This document shows, one piece after another, positions 45,058-53,062 of a stretch of DNA of 63,195 nt. The notes beneath the pieces were generated by a model that made no database searches, was not told where the DNA came from, and saw nothing but the letters and a program-made list of their open reading frames with translations. The stretch is from positions 1 to 63,195 of the forward strand of contig CAKRQU010000009.1 in NCBI GenBank assembly GCA_934394585.1, given 5' to 3'. This DNA is from an uncultured Eubacteriales bacterium. GTDB lineage: Bacteria > Bacillota > Clostridia > Oscillospirales > CAG-272. The position numbers and the translations under genes are program-made. How positions within the stretch are numbered: the first letter of the stretch is position 1; every line of letters begins with the position of its first letter.

Positions 45058-45339
45058 ATGAGTAGAAGCCTTAAAAAAGGACCTTTCGTTGAAGCAAAGC
45101 TTTTTTCCCGAGTTGAAGCTATGAATGAGAAGGGTGAAAAGAAGGTACTGAAAACTTGGTCGCGTGCTTCCACGATATTCCCCGAATTTGTAGGTCACAC
45201 AATCGCGGTACATGACGGAAGAAAACACGTTCCGGTTTATGTAACCGAAGACATGGTAGGACACAAGCTCGGTGAATTTGCACCCACGAGAACATTCAAG
45301 GGTCATGCCGGAAGCAAAACATCGAACAACGGTAAATAA
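45058..45339 (+). CDS. rpsS: 30S ribosomal protein S19
   Basis: 93 residues: MSRSLKKGPFVE, then WSRASTIFPEFVGHTIAVHDG and HKLGEFAPTRTF. Binds the 30S head with S13, which is encoded downstream at 55.2 kb. The ribosome binding site is AAGGAGG. Confidence 0.98.
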   Translation: MSRSLKKGPFVEAKLFSRVEAMNEKGEKKVLKTWSRASTIFPEFVGHTIAVHDGRKHVPVYVTEDMVGHKLGEFAPTRTFKGHAGSKTSNNGK

Positions 45340-45373
45340 TCTCGCACCAATGCGAAGGGAGGCTAAACATTAA

Positions 45374-45715
45374 ATGAAAGAAGCAAGAGCATATCTCAAA
45401 GATGCCAGAATATCCCCGCGCAAAGTACAGATCGTACTGGACCTTATCAGAGGTAAGGATGCGGGAATGGCAATGGCAATTCTTAAAAACACTCCTAAGT
45501 CTGCGAGTGAATACCTTATAAAGTTATTGAAAAGCGCTATGGCAAATGCCGAGCACAACTTCGGCATGGATACAAGCAAGCTTTATGTGAGCGAATGCTT
45601 TGTATGCCCGGGCAAAACTCTCAAGAGAATAATGCCCAGAGCCAAAGGCAGCGCAGACAGAATCCTTAAGAGAACAAGCCACGTTACGCTTGCCCTTAAG
45701 GAAAGAGAAGCATAA
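45374..45715 (+). CDS. rplV: 50S ribosomal protein L22
   Basis: 113 residues. Lines the exit tunnel through its beta-hairpin (GKTLKRIMPRAKGSADRILKR), the site of macrolide-resistance changes in other bacteria. ARISPRKVQIVLDLIRGK marks the start. It is separated by 34 bp from rpsS. Confidence 0.98.
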   Translation: MKEARAYLKDARISPRKVQIVLDLIRGKDAGMAMAILKNTPKSASEYLIKLLKSAMANAEHNFGMDTSKLYVSECFVCPGKTLKRIMPRAKGSADRILKRTSHVTLALKEREA

Positions 45716-45733
45716 GAAGGAGGTTCGCAGATA

Positions 45734-46510
45734 ATGGGTCAGAAAGTTAATCCGCACGGTTTACGTGTAGGCGTTATCAAAGACTGGGATTCAAGATGGT
45801 TCGCACGCGACGAAGTTTTCGGCGATACACTTGTTTCCGACTATAACGTAAGAAAATATCTCAAAGAGCAGCTGAAGCTCGCGGGCGTTTCCAAAATCGA
45901 AATCGAGAGAACCTGCGGCGAAGCAGGCAGAGTAAAGGTTATCATCCACTGCGCAAAACCCGGTATGGTTATCGGTCGCGGCGGTGTTGAAATCGAAAAG
46001 CTCCGCGTGGCTCTCGAAAAGATGACAGGCAAGGCTGTTTCCGTTGAGGCTATGGAGGTTAAATCCCCCGATCTCAATGCGCAGCTCGTTGCCGAAAGCA
46101 TCGCAAGCCAGCTTGAAAAGAGAATAGCGTTCCGCCGCGCCATGAAACAGGCTATCGGCAGAACAATGCGCCTCGGCGCCAAGGGTATCAAAATCACGGT
46201 ATCCGGTCGTCTTGGAGGCGCGGAAATCGCCCGCAGTGAGCATTATCACGAGGGTACAATTCCGCTTCAGACCATCAGAGCCGATATCGATTACGGTTTC
46301 TATGAGGCTAACACCACATACGGAAAAATCGGCGTAAAGGTTTGGATATACAAGGGCGAAGTCCTTGCCGACAGAAAGGCAGACGCGCCCGAGCGCGAAA
46401 AGCCCAGATTCCCCAGAAGAAATGACAGGGGCGAGGGCAGAAGAAATGACCGCGGCGGCGATCGTCGTCCCCGCGCTCCCAGACAGCCCAGAGAAGGAGG
46501 AGCGAAGTAA
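45734..46510 (+). CDS. rpsC: 30S ribosomal protein S3
   Basis: 258 residues, longer than the usual 210-230 because of a C-terminal tail rich in Arg, Asp and Gly (RRNDRGEGRRNDRGGDRR). The KH domain has VIGRGGVEIEKL, and the C-terminal domain has GRLGGAEIARSE. Part of the mRNA entry site and helicase function. The tail is probably disordered and RNA-binding. Confidence 0.98.
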   Translation: MGQKVNPHGLRVGVIKDWDSRWFARDEVFGDTLVSDYNVRKYLKEQLKLAGVSKIEIERTCGEAGRVKVIIHCAKPGMVIGRGGVEIEKLRVALEKMTGKAVSVEAMEVKSPDLNAQLVAESIASQLEKRIAFRRAMKQAIGRTMRLGAKGIKITVSGRLGGAEIARSEHYHEGTIPLQTIRADIDYGFYEANTTYGKIGVKVWIYKGEVLADRKADAPEREKPRFPRRNDRGEGRRNDRGGDRRPRAPRQPREGGAK

Positions 46511-46512
46511 TT

Positions 46513-46932
46513 ATGTTAATGCCTAAGAGAGTTAAATACAGACGCGTACAGCGCGGCAGACTTAAAGGTACCGCGCACAAGGGCAATACCGTAACTTACG
46601 GTTCCTACGGTCTTGCGGCTCTGGAGCCCGCTTGGATCACAAGCAACCAGATAGAGGCTGCCCGTATCGCTATGACAAGATATATCAAGCGTGGCGGTAA
46701 TGTATGGATCAAAATTTTCCCGGACAAGCCGATTACGGAAAAGCCCGCTGAAACCCGAATGGGTTCCGGTAAAGGTTCACCCGAGTACTGGGTAGCAGTA
46801 GTTAAACCCGGAAGAGTCATGTTCGAAATGGACGGCGTTCCGGAGGAAACTGCAAAGGAAGCTATGCGACTTGCTTCCCACAAGCTGCCTATCAAATGCA
46901 AATTCGTTAAAAAAGAAGTAGAGGAGGGCTAA
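46513..46932 (+). CDS. rplP: 50S ribosomal protein L16
   Basis: 139 residues, MLMPKRVKYRRVQRGRLKG at the start. Organises the A-site tRNA pocket. The first ATG (46513) gives the family N-terminus, although a second ATG lies two codons on. It is 2 bp after rpsC, whose end contains the GGAGGAG. Confidence 0.98.
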   Translation: MLMPKRVKYRRVQRGRLKGTAHKGNTVTYGSYGLAALEPAWITSNQIEAARIAMTRYIKRGGNVWIKIFPDKPITEKPAETRMGSGKGSPEYWVAVVKPGRVMFEMDGVPEETAKEAMRLASHKLPIKCKFVKKEVEEG

Positions 46933-46936
46933 ACCA

Positions 46937-47137
46937 GTGAAAGCTACAGAACTCAGTAAATTAACTTCCGCTGAACTTACCTCTAAGCTCAAGGAGCTGA
47001 AAAGCGAACTTTTCAATCTTCGCTTCCAGAATGCGATAAACCAGCTTGACAACCCGCACAAGATTGCCGATGTCAAGAAGGATATCGCCAGAGTAATGAC
47101 CGTTCTTCAGGAAAAGAAGAACGCTGAAAAGGCTTGA
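46937..47137 (+). CDS. rpmC: 50S ribosomal protein L29
   Basis: 66 residues, two-helix protein (ELTSKLKELKSELFNLRFQ) at the exit-tunnel rim near L23. It uses a GTG start 8 nt after GAGGAGG. The rpsQ start follows after 17 bp. Confidence 0.97.
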   Translation: MKATELSKLTSAELTSKLKELKSELFNLRFQNAINQLDNPHKIADVKKDIARVMTVLQEKKNAEKA

Positions 47138-47154
47138 AGAGAGGAGAATGTGTC

Positions 47155-47421
47155 ATGAGTGAAGCAGTAGAAAGAAACCTCAGAAAGACCAGAGTAGGCA
47201 TGGTGGTAAGCGATAAAATGGATAAAACAGTAGTTGTTGCAATCCAGGACAACGTAAAACACCCCAAATACGGCAAGGTCATCAAGAGAACAGTTAAGTT
47301 CAAGGCGCATGATGAAAATAACGAATGCGCAGTTGGCGATAAAGTCAGCATCATGGAAACAAGACCGCTTTCCAAAGAGAAAAGATGGAGAGTCGTTGAA
47401 ATCATCGAAAAAGCAAAATAA
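47155..47421 (+). CDS. rpsQ: 30S ribosomal protein S17
   Basis: 88 residues, OB-fold primary binder of 16S rRNA. KTRVGMVVSDKMDKTVVVA and HPKYGKVIKRTVKFKAHDE are diagnostic. The ATG at 47155 with GAGGAG upstream is used, not the frame-extending one at 47134. Confidence 0.97.
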   Translation: MSEAVERNLRKTRVGMVVSDKMDKTVVVAIQDNVKHPKYGKVIKRTVKFKAHDENNECAVGDKVSIMETRPLSKEKRWRVVEIIEKAK

Positions 47422-47433
47422 TTTCATAGTGCA

Positions 47434-47459
47434 AGGTTAGAGCGGCAAAGCCGCAACCT
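47434..47459 (+). promoter_or_regulatory. Hairpin at the S10/spc junction
   Basis: AGGTT-(aga)-GCGGC-AAA-GCCGC-AACCT in the rpsQ-rplN gap, without a T-run. It marks the point where the spc operon begins in E. coli. It may be a processing or regulatory site. Confidence 0.45.
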
Positions 47460-47489
47460 GTGAGATGTGAATTTTAGGAGGTAAGCACA

Positions 47490-47858
47490 ATGATACAACA
47501 GCAGTCATTGATGAAAGTCGCCGATAATACAGGCGCTAAAGAAATCATGTGTATTCGCGTGCTTGGCGGTACTGGCAGAAGATATGCCAATATCGGAGAT
47601 GTTGTAGTTGCAGCTGTAAAGAAAGCAGCCCCCGGCGGCACCGTTAAAAAAGGTGAAGTTGTAAAGGCTGTTATCGTACGCAGCGTTAAAGGTGTGAAGC
47701 GTGCAGACGGTTCGTACCTGAAGTTCGATGAGAACGCGGCTGTCATCATCAAAGACGACAAGACGCCAAGAGGAACACGTATATTCGGGCCGGTAGCAAG
47801 AGAGCTTCGTGAGAAAGATTATCTGAAAATCCTTTCTCTCGCTCCCGAAGTACTGTAA
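47490..47858 (+). CDS. rplN: 50S ribosomal protein L14
   Basis: 122 residues: MIQQQSLMKVADNTGAKEIM, and a GTRIFGPVARELREKDYLKILSLAPEVL-type end. It sits at the subunit interface and is a binding site for silencing factors. The ribosome binding site is AGGAGGT. First gene after the junction hairpin. Confidence 0.98.
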   Translation: MIQQQSLMKVADNTGAKEIMCIRVLGGTGRRYANIGDVVVAAVKKAAPGGTVKKGEVVKAVIVRSVKGVKRADGSYLKFDENAAVIIKDDKTPRGTRIFGPVARELREKDYLKILSLAPEVL

Positions 47859-47879
47859 TTATAATGGGAGGATTTGAAA

Positions 47880-48194
47880 ATGAATAAGCTTCATGTAAGA
47901 AAAGACGATACCGTTATAGTTATATCCGGAACCGAAAAGGGTAAAAAGGGTAAAGTTGTTGCGGTATCCCCCGATGAAAGAAAAGTTATCATCGAGGGCG
48001 TAAACATAAAGAAAAAGCACGCCAAGCCGAGAAAGCAGGGCGACGTGGGCGGTATTATGGATGTGGAAGGCGCTATGTATGCCGATAAGGTACAGCTTTT
48101 CTGCTCCAAATGCGGCAAGGGCGTTCGCACCGGCATCAAGACAGACGGCGACAAAAAAGTCCGCGTTTGCAAGAAATGCGGCAAAGAATTTTAA
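47880..48194 (+). CDS. rplX: 50S ribosomal protein L24
   Basis: 104 residues. The KOW motif is near the N-terminus (DTVIVISGTEKGKKGKVV). A CSKC...CKKC zinc-knuckle pair is present toward the C-terminus. Initiates 50S assembly. The ATG at 47880 follows GGGAGG; an in-frame TTG six bases earlier is too close to that site. Confidence 0.97.
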   Translation: MNKLHVRKDDTVIVISGTEKGKKGKVVAVSPDERKVIIEGVNIKKKHAKPRKQGDVGGIMDVEGAMYADKVQLFCSKCGKGVRTGIKTDGDKKVRVCKKCGKEF

Positions 48195-48211
48195 TGCGGA
48201 GGTAAAGTAAA

Positions 48212-48751
48212 ATGGCTAGATTACAGGATTTTTACAAGGCAGAAGTTGCTCCCGCATTGATGAAGAAATTCAATTATAAAAGCCCCATGCAGATCCCGCG
48301 TTTCGATAAAATAGTTATCAACGTAGGCGCAGGCGAGGCTAAGGACAATGCGAAGGTAATAGATGCTATAATAGCTGACGTTACTGCTATAACAGGTCAG
48401 AAAGCCGTACCGACACATGCCAAAAAGTCGGTGGCAAACTTCAAAATCAGACAGGGAATGACAATAGGCGTAAAGGTTACTCTCCGCGGCTCGAGAATGT
48501 ACGAGTTCATGGACAGACTTTTCAACCTGGCGCTCCCCCGCGTTCGTGACTTCAAGGGTATCAATCCCAATGCTTTCGACGGTCGCGGCAACTATTCGCT
48601 CGGTCTGAAGGAACAGATCATATTCCCCGAAATCGAATACGAAAAGGTTGACAAAATCAGAGGCATGGATATCGCCTTTGTTACGACAGCCACAAACGAT
48701 GAAGAAGCAAAGGCGCTGCTCGAGCTTATGGGCGCACCGTTTGCCAAATAA
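48212..48751 (+). CDS. rplE: 50S ribosomal protein L5
   Basis: 179 residues, binds 5S rRNA and touches P-site tRNA. Contains MQIPRFDKIVINVGAGEA and the loop LRGSRMYEFMDRLFNLALPRVRDF. It is 17 bp after rplX with GGAGGT upstream. Confidence 0.98.
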   Translation: MARLQDFYKAEVAPALMKKFNYKSPMQIPRFDKIVINVGAGEAKDNAKVIDAIIADVTAITGQKAVPTHAKKSVANFKIRQGMTIGVKVTLRGSRMYEFMDRLFNLALPRVRDFKGINPNAFDGRGNYSLGLKEQIIFPEIEYEKVDKIRGMDIAFVTTATNDEEAKALLELMGAPFAK

Positions 48752-48765
48752 TAGGGAGGAAGAAT

Positions 48766-48951
48766 ATGGCAAAAACTGCTATGAAGCTGAAGCAGCAGAA
48801 AGCGCAGAAATTCTCCACGAGAGAATACAACAGATGCAAAATCTGCGGTAGACCTCATGCATATCTGCGCAAATACGGTGTCTGCCGTATCTGCTTCAGA
48901 GAGCTTGCTTACAAGGGCGAAATCCCCGGCGTAAGAAAAGCCAGCTGGTAA
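48766..48951 (+). CDS. rpsZ: 30S ribosomal protein S14, zinc type
   Basis: 61 residues with two CxxC pairs (CKICG and CRICF) binding zinc, and the end GEIPGVRKASW. Only this zinc-dependent form is seen in the window. It is followed by an unusually long 160-bp gap before rpsH. Confidence 0.97.
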   Translation: MAKTAMKLKQQKAQKFSTREYNRCKICGRPHAYLRKYGVCRICFRELAYKGEIPGVRKASW

Positions 48952-49020
48952 TTTACCGGCACCTGACACAGTAAACGCTCCAATCTTGTCGGAAGGAAAG
49001 CAAATGCTTTAACCATCGAC

Positions 49021-49073
49021 TCGCCGCCGGATGCAAAATCCGGCAGCAAGGATTAGGCGAAGGGCGAAAGCCC
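49021..49073 (+). promoter_or_regulatory. Structured RNA element before rpsH
   Basis: In the 160-bp rpsZ-rpsH gap TCGCC (49021-49025) can pair with GGCGA (49056-49060), enclosing GCCGGAT-gcaaa-ATCCGGC (49026-49044). A second stem GGGC-GAAA-GCCC (49062-49073) carries a GNRA loop. No T-run follows. It is a candidate autoregulatory binding site. Confidence 0.55.
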
Positions 49074-49111
49074 AAATAACCGAACTACTTGCATAAAAGG
49101 AGGAAAAAACA

Positions 49112-49510
49112 ATGCAAATTTCAGACGTAATTGCGGATATGCTCACACGCATCAGAAACGCAAACGACGCAAAGCACGAAACGGTAGACGTTCCCGCTTC
49201 GAAGATGAAAAAAGCCATTGCCGACATTCTCACTGAAGAAGGATATATTTCCGGCTATCAGATAATAGAAGACGGCAAGCAGGGAGTCATCAGAATCACA
49301 CTCAAATACGGTCGCGGCAAGCAGAAGATCATCCAGGGTCTTCGCCGTGTTTCCAAGCCCGGTCTTCGTATATACACCAACTGCGAGGATATGCCCAAAG
49401 TAATGAACGGTCTGGGAATCGCTATCGTATCCACATCCAAGGGCATCATGACCGACAAGACGGCTCGCAGCCTCAATGTCGGCGGCGAAGTTCTTGCGTT
49501 TGTATGGTAA
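49112..49510 (+). CDS. rpsH: 30S ribosomal protein S8
   Basis: 132 residues. Central-domain 16S binder, and the translational repressor of the spc operon in E. coli. DVIADMLTRIRNA and STSKGIMTDKTAR are typical. The structured gap just upstream is a natural place for such control here, though E. coli S8 acts at rplE. Confidence 0.98.
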   Translation: MQISDVIADMLTRIRNANDAKHETVDVPASKMKKAIADILTEEGYISGYQIIEDGKQGVIRITLKYGRGKQKIIQGLRRVSKPGLRIYTNCEDMPKVMNGLGIAIVSTSKGIMTDKTARSLNVGGEVLAFVW

Positions 49511-49526
49511 TCGGGAGGTAAACGAA

Positions 49527-50066
49527 ATGTCAAGAATTGGTAGAAAAGCTATTACAGTTCCCGCAGGCGTTGAAGTTACTCTCGGTGAGAACAACGTATT
49601 GACCGTAAAGGGTCCCAAGGGAACTCTCACACACAAGCTCCATGACAATATGACCGTAAATGTTGACGCAGGCGTTATCACCGTTACACGTCCCGACGAT
49701 GAGAAGGAAAACCGCTCTCTCCACGGACTCACGAGAACGCTTATTGCCAACATGGTAGAAGGCGTTACAAACGGATATTCCAAGAGATTGGAAATCGTGG
49801 GCGTAGGTTACAAAGCTGTTAAAAACGGCAAAAACCTCGTGCTCAGCCTCGGTCATTCACATACGATCACATTTGAAGAGAAAAACGGCATCACATTCGA
49901 TGTGCCCGATTCCAATACTGTAATAGTAAACGGCATCGACAAGCAGGATGTAGGTCAGATCGCAGCTCAGATCCGCGAGAAAAGACCGCCTGAGCCCTAC
50001 CTCGGCAAAGGTGTCAAGTATGCCGGCGAACACATTCGCCGTAAAGCCGGAAAAACCGGTAAATAA
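49527..50066 (+). CDS. rplF: 50S ribosomal protein L6
   Basis: 179 residues, two homologous halves, near the factor-binding site. MSRIGRKAITVPAGVEV at the start and RKKRPPEPY-like EKRPPEPYLGKGVKY toward the end. The ATG at 49527 follows GGGAGGT; the frame extending to 49476 overlaps rpsH and is rejected. Confidence 0.98.
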   Translation: MSRIGRKAITVPAGVEVTLGENNVLTVKGPKGTLTHKLHDNMTVNVDAGVITVTRPDDEKENRSLHGLTRTLIANMVEGVTNGYSKRLEIVGVGYKAVKNGKNLVLSLGHSHTITFEEKNGITFDVPDSNTVIVNGIDKQDVGQIAAQIREKRPPEPYLGKGVKYAGEHIRRKAGKTGK

Positions 50067-50084
50067 TGAAAGGAGTGGATATAA

Positions 50085-50444
50085 ATGGTATCTCGTAAAG
50101 ATAGTAACGCGGCACGTCTTGCTCGCCATAAAAGAGTTCGTGCCAAAATATCCGGTACACCCGATATCCCCCGTCTTTGCGTTTATCGTTCGCTTGCGAA
50201 CATCAGAGCGCAGATTATCGACGACGTAAACGGTGTAACCCTTGTATCCGCATCCACCCTTGAAAAAGCGTTTGAGGGCAACGGCGGAAACAAAGAAGCA
50301 GCCAAGACTGTAGGCAAGATGATTGCCGAGAAGGCTATGGCTAAAGGTATAAAGAAAGTAGTATTCGACCGCGGCGGATATATCTACCACGGAAGAGTAA
50401 AAGAACTTGCAGACGGCGCCCGCGAAGGCGGCCTCGAATTCTGA
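50085..50444 (+). CDS. rplR: 50S ribosomal protein L18
   Basis: 119 residues, binds 5S rRNA with L5. Contains RHKRVRAKISGTPDIPRLCV and the usual end FDRGGYIYHGRVKELADGAREGG. AAAGGAG lies upstream of the ATG. Confidence 0.98.
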   Translation: MVSRKDSNAARLARHKRVRAKISGTPDIPRLCVYRSLANIRAQIIDDVNGVTLVSASTLEKAFEGNGGNKEAAKTVGKMIAEKAMAKGIKKVVFDRGGYIYHGRVKELADGAREGGLEF

Positions 50445-50460
50445 TAGGAGGGAAACAAGA

Positions 50461-50964
50461 ATGGCTAAAATAATCAATCCGGCAACTCTTGAGCTTACCG
50501 AAAGAACAGTTGCCACCAACCGTGTTTCCAAAACCGTTAAGGGCGGCCGTATAGCACGTCAGACTGCAATAATGGTAGTAGGCGACGGAAACGGTCATGT
50601 CGGCTACGGTCTTGGAAAAGCAGCAGAATATCCCGAAGCTATCCGCAAGGGTATTGAAGATGCTAAGAAAAACATCATAGAGGTATCTCTGAAGGGTACT
50701 TCCATTCCCCACGAAGTTATCGGCGTATACGGCGCGGCAAGAGTTCTTCTCAAACCGGCTGCTCCCGGTACAGGTATCATCGCCGGCGGAACGGTTCGTG
50801 CCGTTGTCGAAATGGCAGGTATCAAGGATATCCGTGCTAAGTGTCTGCGCTCCAGCAATCCCACAAACGTAGTAAAAGCTACATTCGAGGGACTCAAGGC
50901 GCTCCGCTCCGCAGAGCAGGTAGCTGCTATGCGCGGCATAGACAAAGAAGCGCTGAAGAACTGA
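50461..50964 (+). CDS. rpsE: 30S ribosomal protein S5
   Basis: 167 residues. N-terminal dsRNA-binding fold (VVGDGNGHVGYGLGKAAE) and C-terminal ribosomal S5 domain (GTGIIAGGTVRAVVEMAGI). Helps decoding accuracy at the mRNA entry. The start at 50461 has GGAGGG; the longer frame to 50407 overlaps rplR. Confidence 0.98.
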   Translation: MAKIINPATLELTERTVATNRVSKTVKGGRIARQTAIMVVGDGNGHVGYGLGKAAEYPEAIRKGIEDAKKNIIEVSLKGTSIPHEVIGVYGAARVLLKPAAPGTGIIAGGTVRAVVEMAGIKDIRAKCLRSSNPTNVVKATFEGLKALRSAEQVAAMRGIDKEALKN

Positions 50965-50975
50965 GGAGGCAAGTT

Positions 50976-51155
50976 ATGGAACAGATTAAAATAACTCTTA
51001 CAGGCAGTCTTATCGGTACTTCTCCCAAGCAGAGAGCGGTAGCAAAATCTCTCGGTCTTACCAAGATCGGCAGCAGCACCGTTCAGAATAACGACGAATC
51101 CGTTAAGGGCAAAATCAAGTTAGTAGCTCACCTTATAAAGGTGGAGAATGTATAA
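50976..51155 (+). CDS. rpmD: 50S ribosomal protein L30
   Basis: 59 residues: MEQIKITLTGSLIGTSPKQ, KSLGLTKIGSSTVQN, and VAHLIKVENV at the end. The ATG at 50976 follows GAGGAGG. A 135-bp upstream frame extension lies within rpsE and is rejected. An AT-rich 63-bp gap follows. Confidence 0.97.
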   Translation: MEQIKITLTGSLIGTSPKQRAVAKSLGLTKIGSSTVQNNDESVKGKIKLVAHLIKVENV

Positions 51156-51218
51156 TCAATATACATTAAAAAATAATTGATTAAATCAAAAATTCACAGT
51201 ATAAGGAGGAATACCAAG

Positions 51219-51659
51219 ATGAAGCTGCATGAACTTTCACCTGCAGTCGGCTCCGCCGAGAGCGCATGGCGCAAAGGCAGAGGCACAGGCTCCGGAAACG
51301 GAAAAACAGCAGGAAAGGGACATAAGGGTCAGAACGCACGCAGCGGCGGCGGAGTAAGACCCGGATTTGAAGGCGGACAGATTCCGCTTTACAGAAGGCT
51401 TCCCAAGAGAGGTTTCAATAACATTTTCGCAAAAGAATATGTGATAGTGAATGTTGAAGCTCTCAATGCCTTTGAAAACGGCGACGTTGTAACGGCAGAA
51501 GCACTTCTCGAAAAAGGCATAGTTCGCAAGACGCTTGACGGAGTAAAAATACTCGGCCGCGGTGAGCTTACAAAGAGCGTAACCGTACAGGCCAAGCTTT
51601 TCTCCGAAAGTGCAAAAGCAAAAATTGAAGCGGCAGGCGGAAAGTGCGAGGTGATCTGA
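51219..51659 (+). CDS. rplO: 50S ribosomal protein L15
   Basis: 146 residues. Gly- and Arg-rich N-terminus (WRKGRGTGSGNGKTAGKGHKG) followed by the globular part with GFEGGQIPLYRRLPKRGF. Late-assembly 50S protein. The ATG at 51219 follows AAGGAGGA; the frame continuing to 51177 is not used. Confidence 0.98.
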   Translation: MKLHELSPAVGSAESAWRKGRGTGSGNGKTAGKGHKGQNARSGGGVRPGFEGGQIPLYRRLPKRGFNNIFAKEYVIVNVEALNAFENGDVVTAEALLEKGIVRKTLDGVKILGRGELTKSVTVQAKLFSESAKAKIEAAGGKCEVI

Positions 51660-51660
51660 G

Positions 51661-52980
51661 TTGTTCAAGACATTCAAAAATGCTTTTAAAATTCCTGAGC
51701 TTAGATCAAAAATACTTTTCACGCTTCTTATAATAGTTATTTATCGTATAGGTTCGGTTATCCCCGTACCTTTCACAAACGTAGGCGAGCTTGGTGCCGC
51801 TTACAGCCAGACGGGCTTTCTCAATTACATGAGCATGCTTTCCGGCTCGGCATTTGCGCAGGGCACGCTTTTCGCTCTCGGCGTATCGCCGTACATCACG
51901 GCGCAGATCGTTATCCAGCTTCTTACCATCGCCATCCCCGCTCTCGAAAGACTTGCGAAGAACGGCGAAGACGGCAGAAAGAAAATCGATACGATCACGA
52001 GATATGTGACAGTCGCCCTTTCCATAGTAACGGCTATCGGCTATTACTTCATCATGGAAAACCAGTACGGTCTTGTTAAAACAGGCTACGACAATGCTTT
52101 CGGTATCATCGTAATCATAGCTTGCTATGTTGCGGGTGCATCGATAGTTATGTGGCTCGGCGAAAAGATAGATGAGCAGGGTATCGGAAACGGTATCTCC
52201 ATCCTCCTTTTTGCAAATATCGTATCCGGTCTGCCTTATCAGATTGCCGCGTATTCCAATACGCTCAGCACATCCGAAAAGGCTACATGGATAATAGTTC
52301 TCATGGCTACACTTGCAATCGTTATCACGCTTGCAAATGTAATATTCGTAGTTGCTATGTCTGATGCCGAAAGAAGAATTCCTGTTCAGTATGCAAAGCG
52401 CGTAGTGGGCAGAAAAGTTTACGGCGGTCAGAATACAAATCTGCCCATCAAACTGAATATGTCCGGCGTTATGCCTATAATTTTTGCAAATACTCTCGTT
52501 TCTCTCCCTATAACGATAGTTACGATAGTTGAAAACGCAAAAATCAAAAACGGCGGTTCTCTCGGCAAATTCGGTACATGGCTCAAGAGTGCGCTTGATT
52601 CCACAAGCTGGTTCTATATAATCCTGCTTCTGGTGCTCATCATCGCATTTGCTTACTTCTACATTTCTATTTCATTCAACCCCGTTGAGGTTTCAAATAA
52701 CCTTATGCAGAACGGCGGCTTTGTTCCCGGCATTCGTCCCGGCAAGCCCACTGCAATGTATATCACAAAGATACTCAATAAGGTTACTCTCATGGGCGCA
52801 TTCTTCCTCAGCATCATCGCCTGCGTTCCGCTCATACTGAACGTTGTTTCCGGCGGTCTGCTCGGAGTTATCGCATTCAGCGGTTCCACTATGCTCATCG
52901 TTGTCGGTGTTATCATAGAAACAGTCCGCGAAATCGAAGCTCAGATGACAATGCGTCACTACAAAGGATTCCTTGAATAA
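51661..52980 (+). CDS. secY: Protein translocase subunit SecY
   Basis: 439 residues, ten membrane helices, the channel pore. GSVIPVPFTN in the first periplasmic part, a plug region after it, and RIPVQYAKR in the cytoplasmic loop are visible. It begins with TTG one base after the rplO stop, with GAGGTGAT inside the end of rplO as ribosome binding site. Its partner secE is at 19.4 kb. Confidence 0.98.
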   Translation: MFKTFKNAFKIPELRSKILFTLLIIVIYRIGSVIPVPFTNVGELGAAYSQTGFLNYMSMLSGSAFAQGTLFALGVSPYITAQIVIQLLTIAIPALERLAKNGEDGRKKIDTITRYVTVALSIVTAIGYYFIMENQYGLVKTGYDNAFGIIVIIACYVAGASIVMWLGEKIDEQGIGNGISILLFANIVSGLPYQIAAYSNTLSTSEKATWIIVLMATLAIVITLANVIFVVAMSDAERRIPVQYAKRVVGRKVYGGQNTNLPIKLNMSGVMPIIFANTLVSLPITIVTIVENAKIKNGGSLGKFGTWLKSALDSTSWFYIILLLVLIIAFAYFYISISFNPVEVSNNLMQNGGFVPGIRPGKPTAMYITKILNKVTLMGAFFLSIIACVPLILNVVSGGLLGVIAFSGSTMLIVVGVIIETVREIEAQMTMRHYKGFLE

Positions 52981-52992
52981 GAAATAATGTAT

Positions 52993-53020
52993 GCCTGCTT
53001 CCCTTTAAAAGGGAGGCGGG
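52993..53020 (+). promoter_or_regulatory. Long hairpin in the secY-adk gap
   Basis: CCTGCTTCCCTTT pairs with AAAGGGAGGCGGG (13 bp including wobbles) around one A. A second small hairpin GCCGCA/TGCGGC follows near 53031-53044. No T-run, so read-through is expected. Confidence 0.45.
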
Positions 53021-53062
53021 TGTACTGCGAGCCGCATTTGCGGCGGGAAGGAACAAGAATTT

